Below are positions 8,293-17,110 of a DNA stretch of 64,000 bases, one piece after another. The notes below the pieces were generated by a model. That model was not told where the DNA came from, ran no database searches, and saw only the letters and a program-made list of their open reading frames with translations. Numbering within the stretch: the stretch's first letter is position 1; each line of letters opens with the position of its first letter. The stretch is from positions 90,976 through 154,975 of the forward strand of contig CAYZBJ010000001.1 of the NCBI GenBank assembly GCA_964476625.1, given 5' to 3'. The position numbers were made by a program, and so were the translations under genes. This stretch comes from JAMLIN01 sp964476625. Its GTDB lineage: Bacteria; Pseudomonadota; Gammaproteobacteria; Burkholderiales; Burkholderiaceae_E.

Positions 8293-9774
8293 ATGAGCGG
8301 CGAAACCCACGCGGCCTATCGCAGCTTCGGCGGACTCGACGATGCGCGGGCGAAGTCGATCGCCGCCGAGCTCGCCACGATCGTCGGGGCGGACCGCGTC
8401 CTCGTCGGCGACGCCGCCCGGCGCAAGCATCCCGGCGACCAGAGCTGGCTCACCTTCATCCATGCCCATTTCGGCAAGCCGCTGAACCGGCCGGACGTGG
8501 TCGTCACGCCCACGACGACCGCGCAGGTCTCGGCCATCATGAAGCTCGCCACCCGCCTGCGGGTGCCGGTCACCCCGGTGGGCGGCGCCTCCGGCGTGCA
8601 GGGCGCGGCGAACGCCAACTGCGGCGGCATCCTGCTCGACCTGTCGGCCATGACGCGCATCCGCAAGCTCGATCGGGCCTCGCTGACCTGCACCGTCGAA
8701 CCGGGCCTGCTCGTGATGCGCTTCGAGGAACAGTTGAACGCGCAGGGCCTGAGCTTCACCCACTACCCGGCTTCGGCCGAGTGGGCGAGCGTCGGCGGTT
8801 CGGTCGCCGCGCGCGGCTCCGGCGTGCTGTCGACCAGGTACGGCAACATCCAGGACCATGTGCTCTCGGCCGAGGTGGTGCTGCCCGACGGCGCGATCGT
8901 CGAGTTGCCGAATGTTCCCAAGCACGGCGTCGGCCCGGAGCTGACCCAGCTCTTCATCGGCAGCGAAGGGATCCTGGGCGTCATCACCGCAGTGCGGGTC
9001 AAGCTGCGCCAGGCCCCGGCCGGACGGCGCTTCAGCGTGTTCCGGTTCGGGAGCCTCGCCCAGGGCATCGAGGCCGGCCGGCAGATCATGACCAGCGGCC
9101 TGCGCCCAGCGGTCATGCGCCTCTACGATCACGACGCCGCCACCAGGAGCCTCGAGCGCGCCGTGGAAGCGGGGCTCGACGGCGAGACGATGATCCTCAT
9201 GGTCGATGGCGACCACCCGCGCATGATCGATCTCGAAGGCGCCCTGTGCGACGAGATCTGCGTCGCCAATGGCGCCCGCGCCCTCGATGCAAGGATCGGG
9301 CAGACCTGGTGGGACCGGCGCTACGCCTTCTACCATCCGCCGCATGCGCCCGAACTGCCGCAGATCTGGTGCACGATGGATGCGGTATCGGACTTCGCGC
9401 ACATCGAGGGGCTCTACGACAAGGTCACCCGGGCGATCCGCGACTCCATCGAACCGAAATGGGGTCTGACCCTGAAAACCCATCTCTCGCACTGGTTCGA
9501 CTGGGGAGCGATGATCTATCCGCGCTTCGGCGTTCCGAAGGGGCCGGACGACCTCGATGAAGCCGTCGCACTGCACGACCGGATCGTGGGCGCCGCGGCG
9601 CTCGCGGCGATCGAAGCGGGCGGCGTCATGAACGACCACCACGGGGTGGGCATGCGTCTCGCGCCCCATCTGGAGCGCCAGTTCGGCGCGAGCGGCATGG
9701 CGCTGATGCAATCGATCAAGTCGGGGATCGATCCGCACAACATCCTCTGCCCCGGGAAGATGGGCATGAAGTAG
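8293..9774 (+). CDS. FAD-linked oxidase (AGPS/GlcD-like, PCMH-type)
   Basis: 493 aa, full length. The PCMH FAD-binding domain is visible: RPDVVVTPTTTAQVSAIMKL, then PVTPVGGASGVQGAANANCG near residues 91-110, SVGGSVAARGSGVLSTRYGN near residues 164-183, and the FIGSEGILGVITAVRVKL region. The C terminus ends in the family signature ILCPGKMGM. This architecture is shared by D-lactate/glycolate oxidases, alkyldihydroxyacetone-phosphate synthases and 4-cresol-type oxidases. The length and the ending resemble the AGPS-like branch. The substrate is probably a 2-hydroxy acid, but this is inference. Confidence 0.85.
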   Translation: MSGETHAAYRSFGGLDDARAKSIAAELATIVGADRVLVGDAARRKHPGDQSWLTFIHAHFGKPLNRPDVVVTPTTTAQVSAIMKLATRLRVPVTPVGGASGVQGAANANCGGILLDLSAMTRIRKLDRASLTCTVEPGLLVMRFEEQLNAQGLSFTHYPASAEWASVGGSVAARGSGVLSTRYGNIQDHVLSAEVVLPDGAIVELPNVPKHGVGPELTQLFIGSEGILGVITAVRVKLRQAPAGRRFSVFRFGSLAQGIEAGRQIMTSGLRPAVMRLYDHDAATRSLERAVEAGLDGETMILMVDGDHPRMIDLEGALCDEICVANGARALDARIGQTWWDRRYAFYHPPHAPELPQIWCTMDAVSDFAHIEGLYDKVTRAIRDSIEPKWGLTLKTHLSHWFDWGAMIYPRFGVPKGPDDLDEAVALHDRIVGAAALAAIEAGGVMNDHHGVGMRLAPHLERQFGASGMALMQSIKSGIDPHNILCPGKMGMK

Positions 9775-9821
9775 ATCGTACGAAGACGGTCGGGGGAGAC
9801 AATGAATCCTGGACTCGAGCC

Positions 9822-11336
9822 ATGAAGCGCTCGCACCTGATGGGCATCGACATCGGCGCCGGCAGCCTGAAGACCATGATCGTCGCGGCCGACGGCAGGG
9901 TGCGCGGGTCGGCCAGCGCCGAGTTGCGCACCGCCAGCCCGCACCCGGGCTGGAGCGAGCAGGATCCGGCCGACTGGTGGCGGGCCCTGTGCGATACCGT
10001 GCCGCGCGCGCTCGCCGAGGCCGGGCTTGCCGGCGGCGAGATCGCGGCGATCTCGTTGAGCGCCGGCGCGCACACGCCGGTGCTCGAGGATGCGCAAGGG
10101 CAGGTGATTCGCCCGGCCATCCTCTGGAGCGATGCGCGCAGCGGCGCCGAGTCCCGCGAGCTGCAGGAGAAGTTCGGTGAGGAGATCCTCGCGCTCGGCT
10201 GCAACCGCCCGGCGCCGACCTGGACCCAGCCGCAACTACTCTGGCTCTCGCGCCACGAACCCGAGGCCTTCGCCCGGATCCGGCGCCTGTACGTGGCCAA
10301 GGACTGGCTGCGTTCGCGCCTGACCGGCACCTGGGAAATGGATGCCACCGAAGGGGTCGGCACCCTGCTCTTCGACGGCCGGCGCAACGAGTGGTCGGCG
10401 CGACTATGCGAGATGATCGGCCTCGACCCGGCCGTGCTGCCGCCGATCGTGGCGCCGACCGCGGTGGTCGGCGAAGTCACAACGACAGCCGCCGCGGCCA
10501 GCGGCCTGGCCGCCGGCACGCCGGTGGTCTGCGGCAGCTCGGACACCTCGGTCGAGACCTTCGGCGCCGGCGCGGCCGCCAGCGGCCAGGGCGCGGTGAA
10601 ACTTGCAACGGCCGCAGCGATCAGCATCGTCGGCCGGGAGCCCCGGCCCGATGCGACGGTGATCAACTATCCGTTCTGCGTACCGGGCCACTGGTACACC
10701 ATCGGCGCGACCAATTCATGCGCCTCGGCCCATCGCTGGCTGCGCGACGCCTTCTTCGCCGACGAAACCCGTTCGGGCGCCGAGATGTTCGAGCTCATGG
10801 ATCGCCATGCCGCCGCGATCGCGCCGGGCGCCCAGGGGCTGGTGTTCCATCCCTACCTCCAGGGCGAGCGCACCCCGCACTGGGACCCCCTGCTGCGGGC
10901 CGACTTCATCGGCCTGAGCTTCGCCCACGACCGGCGCCATATGGTGCGGGCGCTCTACGAGGGCATCGCGCTGTCGCTGCGCGACGTGCTCGTCCAGTTG
11001 CGCGGCCGCGGCCTCGACCTGCAGGAGGCGCGCATCATCGGTGGCGGCTCGCACAGCGCCACCTGGCGACAGATCGTCGCCGACGTGCTGGGCGTCTCGA
11101 TCCTGCTGCCGCGCGAGACCGACGCCTCCTACGGCGCAGCGCTGATCGCCGGGGTCGGGATCGGCATCTTTCCGGACGCGGCAAGTGCAGTGGAGCAGGG
11201 CGTCTCGGTCGTCGCCCGGCACGAGCCGAATCCCGCCCATCGCGGACTCTACGACGACCTGTACGGCATCTACCGCGACGCCGCCCTGCGCCTGGTCGAC
11301 ATCAACCACCGGCTCGCCGGTCTCGGAGGCCACTGA
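9822..11336 (+). CDS. FGGY-family carbohydrate kinase
   Basis: 504 aa, typical length. The N-terminal ATPase motif MGIDIGAGSLKTMIVAADGRV (phosphate 1 loop), ISLSAGAHTPVLEDAQG, the WSDARSG segment and the second-domain GGGSHSATWRQIVADVLG adenosine motif near residues 406-423 identify the FGGY family (xylulokinase, glycerol kinase, ribulokinase). The overall pattern is nearest to xylulokinase-like members. The stop TGA shares its last base with the ATG of the dehydrogenase that follows, so kinase and dehydrogenase are co-translated and probably act in one polyol or sugar route. Confidence 0.85.
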   Translation: MKRSHLMGIDIGAGSLKTMIVAADGRVRGSASAELRTASPHPGWSEQDPADWWRALCDTVPRALAEAGLAGGEIAAISLSAGAHTPVLEDAQGQVIRPAILWSDARSGAESRELQEKFGEEILALGCNRPAPTWTQPQLLWLSRHEPEAFARIRRLYVAKDWLRSRLTGTWEMDATEGVGTLLFDGRRNEWSARLCEMIGLDPAVLPPIVAPTAVVGEVTTTAAAASGLAAGTPVVCGSSDTSVETFGAGAAASGQGAVKLATAAAISIVGREPRPDATVINYPFCVPGHWYTIGATNSCASAHRWLRDAFFADETRSGAEMFELMDRHAAAIAPGAQGLVFHPYLQGERTPHWDPLLRADFIGLSFAHDRRHMVRALYEGIALSLRDVLVQLRGRGLDLQEARIIGGGSHSATWRQIVADVLGVSILLPRETDASYGAALIAGVGIGIFPDAASAVEQGVSVVARHEPNPAHRGLYDDLYGIYRDAALRLVDINHRLAGLGGH

Positions 11337-12418
11337 TGCGCGCTTTTGGAGCGCCACGGCGCTATGTCCAGGGCGCGGGCGCCCTCGGGCAACTCGGCAC
11401 GCTCGCCGCCGAGTACGGCTCGCGGCCCTTCATCGTCGCCGACGACATCGTCCTGGGATTGCTGCGCCCACAGCTCGAAGCCGGCCTCGGCGCGCTCGCG
11501 GCCAGCGCCGAATTCGCCCGCTTCGGTGGCGAATGCACCGCTGCGGAAATCGACCGGCTGGTCGCGGCGGCCCGCGCCGTCGGCGCCGACGTGGTGATCG
11601 GGGTGGGCGGCGGCAAGGCGATCGACGCCGCCAAGGGCGTGCGCATCGGCCACGATGCACCGCTGGTCATCGTGCCGACGGTGGCTTCCAACGATTCACC
11701 GACCAGCCGCCTGGTCGTGACCTACACGGCGCAGCACGTCCTGGATACCGTGCGCACCATGCATGCCAATCCGGACGTGGTGCTGGTCGACACCGCGGTG
11801 CTGGTGCGCGCCCCCGAGCGCTTCTTCGTCTCCGGCGTCGGCGACGCGGTCTCGAAGAAGTTCGAAGCCGCGCAATGCATCGCGACCGGCAACAACAACT
11901 TCTACGGCGCCCGCCCGCCGCGCCTCGCGCAGGTGATCGCCGACGCCTGCTACGACATCATCCGCGCCGACGCCGAGCAGGCGCTGGCAGCGGTGCGCAC
12001 GCAGGTGATCGACGACGCCTTCGAGCAGACGATCGAGGCCACCATCCTGCTCTCGGGCCTCGCCTTCGAGAACGGCGGCCTGTCGATCGCCCACTCGCTC
12101 ACCCGCGGCTTCTCGGTGGTGCCGGGCGTCGCCGATTCGCTCCACGGCGAACAGGTCGCCTTCGGCCTGCTGGTGCAGCTGGTCCTCGAAAAGCGTCCCG
12201 ACGGCTTCATCGCCGACCTGCTCGACTTCTACGGCCGGATCGGCCTGCCGCGCTCGCTCACCGACCTTGGTCTGCAGGGTGATGCGGCCGAAGCCGCGGG
12301 CCGGATCGCAGCGGACACATGGGCGCGGGCGCCCTATGTGAAGGCGCTCGCCGAAGGTGTCGATCCGCAGAAGCTCGAGGCGGCGGTGCTGGCGGCGCAC
12401 CGGCTCACGGGGCGCTGA
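11336..12418 (+). CDS. GldA-like iron/zinc-dependent polyol dehydrogenase
   Basis: 360 aa. The NAD-binding GGGKAIDAAKGV near residues 87-98, PTVASNDSPTSRL near residues 113-125 (containing the metal-binding aspartate), SIAHSLTRG and DSLHGEQVAFG (the two metal-binding histidines) are the glycerol dehydrogenase pattern of the iron-containing alcohol dehydrogenase family. GldA oxidises glycerol to dihydroxyacetone; relatives act on 1,2-diols and glycerol-1-phosphate. Start codon overlaps the kinase stop (TGATG). The paired kinase suggests that an oxidised polyol is phosphorylated, but the order of steps and the substrate are inference. Confidence 0.85.
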   Translation: MRAFGAPRRYVQGAGALGQLGTLAAEYGSRPFIVADDIVLGLLRPQLEAGLGALAASAEFARFGGECTAAEIDRLVAAARAVGADVVIGVGGGKAIDAAKGVRIGHDAPLVIVPTVASNDSPTSRLVVTYTAQHVLDTVRTMHANPDVVLVDTAVLVRAPERFFVSGVGDAVSKKFEAAQCIATGNNNFYGARPPRLAQVIADACYDIIRADAEQALAAVRTQVIDDAFEQTIEATILLSGLAFENGGLSIAHSLTRGFSVVPGVADSLHGEQVAFGLLVQLVLEKRPDGFIADLLDFYGRIGLPRSLTDLGLQGDAAEAAGRIAADTWARAPYVKALAEGVDPQKLEAAVLAAHRLTGR

Positions 12419-12440
12419 CGACGTGCCGGCATCGGAACAG

Positions 12441-12489
12441 AATATGAACTTCCTTGAGAAAGGCAAGTTTCCATCAAGAAGTTCATATT
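12441..12489. terminator. A+T-rich inverted repeat between convergent genes, probable bidirectional terminator
   Basis: The arm AATATGAACTTCCTTGA (12441-12457) pairs with TCAAGAAGTTCATATT (12474-12489) around a loop of about 16 bases; one unpaired C interrupts an otherwise perfect stem. It lies between the dehydrogenase stop (12418) and the stop of the convergent hypothetical gene (12505). It stands out sharply from the GC-rich surroundings. No long T tract follows on either strand, so the terminator role rests on location and stem strength. Confidence 0.5.
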
Positions 12490-12504
12490 TCTCCTACTTG
12501 CCGA

Positions 12505-12789
12505 TCAACGCGCCTCGATGCGCGCGATCGCCGCGGCAGTGGCCGCCGCAACGGCGGCATCACCGGGGAACCGGAACGTGACCAGGGCCAGCGCGCCGAG
12601 GTAACTGCGATCGCCATGGGTGGCGAGCCAGCCGAGCACGGCCAGGACCTCGTCGCGTTCCTCCTCGCGCAGGACCCGGGTCGCCCAGTCGTGGATCAGG
12701 CGGCTGCGGGCGGCGAAGCGGCAGGCGGAGGATGCGGGCCTGGCGACCAGGTCGGCGCGCTGGCGATCGGGGGTCTGGGTGTTCGACAT
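12505..12789 (-). CDS. Small hypothetical protein
   Basis: 94 aa. The start at 12789 was chosen over an in-frame ATG at 12828 because GGAGCCTCCAGG directly precedes it. The protein has charged N-terminal helices (AARSRLIHDWATRVLREEER) and an alanine-rich C-terminal helix (AAVAAATAAAIARIEAR). No domain recognised, no signal peptide. Codon use is like that of its neighbours. Confidence 0.5.
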   Translation of the reverse strand: MSNTQTPDRQRADLVARPASSACRFAARSRLIHDWATRVLREEERDEVLAVLGWLATHGDRSYLGALALVTFRFPGDAAVAAATAAAIARIEAR

Positions 12790-13069
12790 CCTGGAGGCTC
12801 CTTTTCGTTCGGGCATGAGGCATTCCACATCGCCGACGAACGGTCGAATCGGCGGATAAAGGCGGCTTCATCCCCGCAATCCCACCTTTCGGGATCCGCC
12901 CGTCGCCCCGGGCAAGCCGCTCGCACCCGATTCGTCCCCTGCCTGTCGGCCAGGCCTCGGCCCCCAACCGCATCAAATCCGGTCGAACGGCCGGTTCCGG
13001 AATCGCGAATTGCCCGTCCGCTTCTCCGAGAGCACAGTGGGCGACCGGAACACTCCCTGGCCAGGCCCC

Positions 13070-14431
13070 ATGAACGACTCCAACGACCCCACCGCCCGCC
13101 TCGCCGAGTTCGCGGCGACCCTGCGCTACGATGACATCCCGGCACCGGTGCTGCGCCGCGCCGAAGACCTCCTGCTCGACTGGATCGGCTCGACCCTGGC
13201 CGGCAAGGGCGCCCGCCCGGTAGAAGCGATCGCTCGCTTCGCGCGGTCCATGGGGCCGACCGAAGGCCCCGCCGAGGTCCTGGTCGAGCGTCGCGGTACC
13301 AGCCCGGTTTTCGCCGCGATGGTCAATGCGGCGGCCTCGCACTTCGCCGAGCAGGACGATGTCCACAACGGCTCGGTCTTCCATCCGGCCGCGGTGGTGT
13401 TCCCGCCGGCGCTGGCGGTGGCCCAGGCGATCGGCGCCTCGGGCCGCGACCTGCTGGTCGCCAGCGTGGTCGGCTACGAGGTCGGCATCCGGGTCGGCGA
13501 ATTCCTTGGCCGCTCCCACTACCGGGTCTTCCATACCACCGGCACCGCCGGGACGATCGCAGCGGCGGCCGCGGTCGGCCGCCTGCTCGGGCTGGATGCC
13601 GGGCGGATGCGCCATGCCTTCGGCTCGGCCGGCACCCAGGCCGCCGGCCTCTGGGAGTTCCTGCGCGATGCCGCCGACTCCAAGCAGCTGCACACCGCGC
13701 ATGCGGCCGGCGCGGGGCTGACCGCGGCCTACCTTGCCGCCGACGGCTTCACCGGCGCGCAGCGCATCCTCGACGGCGAGCGCGGCATGGCCGCCGGCAT
13801 GTCGGACGATGCCGATCCGGCCCGGCTTGCCGACCGCCTCGGCAGCCGCTGGGCGCTCGCCGAGACCTCCTTCAAGTTCCACGCCTCCTGCCGCCACACC
13901 CATCCGGCGGCCGACGCCCTGCTCGCGCTTATGACAGAAAACCGCCTCGCCGCGAGCGACATCGCCGAGGCCGTGGCGCAGGTCCACCAGGGCGCGATCG
14001 ATGTGCTCGGTGCGGTGGTCCGGCCGCTCACGGTGCACCAGGCGAAGTTCTCGATGGGCACGGTGCTGGGGCTGATCGCCACCACCGGCCGGGCCGGCCT
14101 GGCGGAGTTCGACGAGCGCTTCCTCGCCGACGAGGTCGCCGCCTTCCGGGACAAGGTCCGCATGGAGCTCGACCCCGAGGTCGACACCGCCTACCCGAAC
14201 CGCTGGATCGGCAAGCTGCGGGTGCGCACCACCGACGGCCGCGAATTCTCGTCGCGGATCGAGGAGCCGCGCGGCGATCCCGGCAACACCCTGTCGCGCA
14301 CCGAGATCGAGGACAAGGCGATCCGGCTCGCGGGCTACCAGCAGGGCGCGACCGAAGCGGAGATGCGCCGGGTGATCGACCTCGTGTGGTCGATCGACGG
14401 GCTCGACAAGGTGCCGCCGCTGCTCGGCTGA
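13070..14431 (+). CDS. MmgE/PrpD-family protein
   Basis: 453 aa. LLLDWIGSTLAGKG near residues 32-45, ASHFAEQDDVHNGSVFHPAAVVFPPALAVAQ near residues 89-119, and FHTTGTAGTIAAAAAVGRLLGLD are hallmark segments of the MmgE/PrpD family (2-methylcitrate dehydratase, cis-aconitate decarboxylase and relatives). The DDVHNGSVFHPA stretch is the active-site region. Members dehydrate or decarboxylate tricarboxylic-type acids; this divergent stand-alone copy has no prpB/prpC beside it, so it is unlikely to be the methylcitrate-cycle enzyme. The ATG at 13070 was preferred over a GTG-type upstream start because homologues begin close to the NDPTARLAEF segment. Confidence 0.83.
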   Translation: MNDSNDPTARLAEFAATLRYDDIPAPVLRRAEDLLLDWIGSTLAGKGARPVEAIARFARSMGPTEGPAEVLVERRGTSPVFAAMVNAAASHFAEQDDVHNGSVFHPAAVVFPPALAVAQAIGASGRDLLVASVVGYEVGIRVGEFLGRSHYRVFHTTGTAGTIAAAAAVGRLLGLDAGRMRHAFGSAGTQAAGLWEFLRDAADSKQLHTAHAAGAGLTAAYLAADGFTGAQRILDGERGMAAGMSDDADPARLADRLGSRWALAETSFKFHASCRHTHPAADALLALMTENRLAASDIAEAVAQVHQGAIDVLGAVVRPLTVHQAKFSMGTVLGLIATTGRAGLAEFDERFLADEVAAFRDKVRMELDPEVDTAYPNRWIGKLRVRTTDGREFSSRIEEPRGDPGNTLSRTEIEDKAIRLAGYQQGATEAEMRRVIDLVWSIDGLDKVPPLLG

Positions 14432-14433
14432 TC

Positions 14434-15828
14434 CTACCGGTCAGCGGGCGCCGGTGACGCCTGCAGGTCCTCGCGCAAGGCCTGGAACGCGGCGGAGCGG
14501 CGCAACGCGCTGCGGCCCGCGGCGATCAGGTGGTCCACATCATCGGGATTCAGGCTCAGCGCGGTGGGGACATGCAGCAGTGCGCCGCGCTGCGCGTCGG
14601 CGGCATCGCGCAGGTTCACCTGCACGACATGGATACGGGCGTCCGGCGCGAAGATCTCTCGTCCCGGAGCCCCCGGGGCTCCAGGCTCGCGGCCCCATTG
14701 CCGCGCCAGGTCGGCGAGGAACTCCTGCGTCTCGTGCGTGGCGCGCGCGCCGGTGCTGAACACCAGCGCGTTGAGAACGCGCAGGTTGCCGGGCAGCTCG
14801 TCGCTCGCATCGATGTGCTCGCTGGGGTCGTGCTCGGAATTCACCGTGATGATGACGAGCCGGCGCACGCTGCCCGGGGTGATGCCCACCTCATGGAAGC
14901 TTTCGCGAAAGCCCGGGCCCGCCAGCGCGCGATCGAGCAGGCGCCGTACGCCCAGGTTGTCGGCCACGCCGCCGTCGACCAGGTGGATGTACGGCCGTGC
15001 CTCGGCATCGAGATAGCTCCGCTGCTGCAGGGCATACAGGCGGGAGCGATAGCTGTCGTCCCGCGTCGCCGGCAGGCGCTGCGCGATTCCCTTCTCCCGG
15101 CAAGTCTGCGAATGATTGCGCAGCGTCATCGGGCTGAGCAGCAGCGGCACCGATGACGACGACGCAACGGCGAAGGACAGCGGAACGCTCGCGATGTCCG
15201 AGCAGATGAGCTCGAACTGCTCGGCCGTGAACTCGAAGGTGGCTCCCTGCGTCAGGTCCGTTGCGCTGATCAGCAGCTGCGGATGGCGGGGGCGGTGCAT
15301 CACGTCGCCGAAGGTGCTGCCTTGCAGCAACTCGTCGAGGCGCTGCTCGAGCAGGTGGCTGCGGCCGAACCAGGGCGAGGTCAGCCGGTACAGGTTGGAT
15401 GGCCAGAGGGTCTGCAGGATCAGGCTGTTCTGGAAGTTGCGGTAGAGGAAGTCCCGCTCGAAGCCGTCGAGCCCTTCGCCCCCGAAGGCGGCGTAGTAGG
15501 CGGCAATGATGCTGCCGCCCGAGACGCCGGCGATCACGTCGGTGGCATCGAGCAGGTCGGTGGCGCGCCCGTTCCATTCGAACGCGGTCTCCTGCAGCTC
15601 GCGCAGCACGCCGTAGCCGAAGGCCGCCGCGCGGGCGCCGCCGCCGGAGAGCGTGACCGCGACGAGCAGGCTGGGATCGCGGGCGGCGATGCGCTGGACA
15701 TGTTCTTCCTCGGCGGCGGCCACGGCCTCCGGCGTCAGCGGCTGGTTGATCCATGGGCGCGTGCCGGCGCACCCGCCCAGCAGTGCGAGCATCGCCGCGA
15801 GCCCGAGTAGCTGCAGCGACCGATGCAT
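14434..15828 (-). CDS. Patatin-like phospholipase lipoprotein
   Basis: 464 aa. The lipoprotein signal MHRSLQLLGLAAMLALLGGC has the lipobox cysteine at residue 20. The patatin domain shows the oxyanion motif SGGGARAAAFGYG near residues 61-73, nucleophile elbow GVSGGS near residues 99-104 (GxSxG, Ser nucleophile) and the catalytic aspartate in DGGVADN near residues 288-294. Patatins hydrolyse acyl esters of phospholipids. Being lipid-anchored, it probably acts at the inner face of the outer membrane or in the periplasm. It is the last gene of a minus-strand unit, 3 bp after an exported protein, and meets the MmgE/PrpD gene tail to tail with 2 bp between. Confidence 0.88.
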   Translation of the reverse strand: MHRSLQLLGLAAMLALLGGCAGTRPWINQPLTPEAVAAAEEEHVQRIAARDPSLLVAVTLSGGGARAAAFGYGVLRELQETAFEWNGRATDLLDATDVIAGVSGGSIIAAYYAAFGGEGLDGFERDFLYRNFQNSLILQTLWPSNLYRLTSPWFGRSHLLEQRLDELLQGSTFGDVMHRPRHPQLLISATDLTQGATFEFTAEQFELICSDIASVPLSFAVASSSSVPLLLSPMTLRNHSQTCREKGIAQRLPATRDDSYRSRLYALQQRSYLDAEARPYIHLVDGGVADNLGVRRLLDRALAGPGFRESFHEVGITPGSVRRLVIITVNSEHDPSEHIDASDELPGNLRVLNALVFSTGARATHETQEFLADLARQWGREPGAPGAPGREIFAPDARIHVVQVNLRDAADAQRGALLHVPTALSLNPDDVDHLIAAGRSALRRSAAFQALREDLQASPAPADR

Positions 15829-15831
15829 GGT

Positions 15832-17070
15832 TCAGGGCCCGAGCGGATCGATCTTGCGCCAGTCGCCCTGCAGCGAGGCCGGTTCGAAGCTGGCGTCGTT
15901 GGTCCGGTAGTAGTCGCCCAGGCCGTTGGTGAAGTTGTACTTGTACTGGCCGTCGAGGGCGACCTGCGAGTTCGTCCAGGGATCGGTGAAGCTGCTGCGC
16001 CCATGGATCTGGTCGACCACCGCCTGCTGGCCGCCGTAGTCGCCGCCGACCGAAGCAAAGCTGCCGCGGCTGCGCAGCGTCTTCATGTAGCTCTCGTGCG
16101 CGACGTCCTGGAGCTGGTTCAGGCCCGCCATGTTCCGCTGGTGCGACGCGAAGGCGGCCTTCTGGTCCGCCATCCGGCGCTGATGCGCGATTGCCGACTG
16201 GTCCATCATCTGGCGGGCATAGGCATCGGACTGCTGGCGCAGGCGCTCGTTGATGTTCGTCATCACACGATCATGCTCGGGATTGCGGACCGTGCTGCGC
16301 CGGATTGCCTCGGAGACTCGCTGCATCTCGGGGAAATCCTCGGCCAGGCCGAACATGGCCGCGCCCGGCGTCAGCAACCCGAAGCCGCCGGCCGGATTCA
16401 CCATGTTCGTGAAGGTGATCTCGCCCTGGTAGCTTCGGCCGCCACGCTCGCCGGTGAACCCGGCCGTGTATATCTCGAGCCTCTGCCCGCGGCTGGCCAG
16501 CCGCTGGGCCATCGCGGCCACCGCCGGATCTTCCGTCACCAGATGGGGGCTCGGCGCGAGCGATCCGACCTGGAGGCGCTCCAGCTTCTCGATGCCGAGC
16601 ACATGTTCGGCCGCCTGCTGCAGTGCGCGCTCGAAGGGTACGCCGTTGACATTCCCATACGGGAAGCTGCCGAGATACGAGCGGATGTACTGGTTGCGCG
16701 GGCCGATCACCACCAGCTTGAAACGGGTGTGCCGGCCGGTGCTCGGGTCGACGGCGATGTCGTGCTGGAGATCCCAGCCCTTGGGCACCCTGACCGTCGA
16801 GATCGGCATGCCGAGCCCCTGGTCGACGATCGTCACCTCGCGTTCGCTGCGGGTCGGCGCGAGGATACGGGGCGCATCGGAGGCGCGGGCCATACCGACA
16901 CCGCCGGCCGTTGCGACGTCGGCTGGCCTCGGCGCCCCGCTCGTCGCCGGGGCTCCGTCGCCCGGCGGGTCCGCATCGCCCGCGTCGGACAGGGCCAGCA
17001 CGACGGCCAGTGCGGCCGCCGTGGCGAACCAGATGAGCTTGCTTCGCATCGAAAGCTTCTTCAGGCTCAT
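15832..17070 (-). CDS. Exported protein of unknown function
   Basis: 412 aa. An N-terminal signal or anchor segment (residues 11-28, KLIWFATAAALAVVLALS) is followed by a Pro/Gly/Ala-rich linker. The folded part contains KGWDLQHDIAVDPSTGRHTR and a glutamine- and methionine-rich helical region near residues 275-340 that may form a coiled coil. No catalytic motif recognised. It lies between a TonB-dependent receptor upstream and a patatin lipoprotein downstream on the same strand (gaps of 40 and 3 bp), so a periplasmic role linked to the receptor is the likeliest inference. Confidence 0.65.
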   Translation of the reverse strand: MSLKKLSMRSKLIWFATAAALAVVLALSDAGDADPPGDGAPATSGAPRPADVATAGGVGMARASDAPRILAPTRSEREVTIVDQGLGMPISTVRVPKGWDLQHDIAVDPSTGRHTRFKLVVIGPRNQYIRSYLGSFPYGNVNGVPFERALQQAAEHVLGIEKLERLQVGSLAPSPHLVTEDPAVAAMAQRLASRGQRLEIYTAGFTGERGGRSYQGEITFTNMVNPAGGFGLLTPGAAMFGLAEDFPEMQRVSEAIRRSTVRNPEHDRVMTNINERLRQQSDAYARQMMDQSAIAHQRRMADQKAAFASHQRNMAGLNQLQDVAHESYMKTLRSRGSFASVGGDYGGQQAVVDQIHGRSSFTDPWTNSQVALDGQYKYNFTNGLGDYYRTNDASFEPASLQGDWRKIDPLGP

Positions 17071-17110
17071 GCGGACTCCTCCCCAAGGCGATCATAACGC
17101 CCGATTGGGC

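Noticed and set aside
8008..9738. 576-codon open frame on the minus strand.
   Set aside because: Antisense to the FAD-linked oxidase, which carries clear motifs; no recognisable domain in the antisense frame.
13070..14431. Assignment as prpD of the methylcitrate cycle.
   Set aside because: No prpB, prpC or acnD neighbours, and the sequence looks like the divergent MmgE group; left as family-level call.
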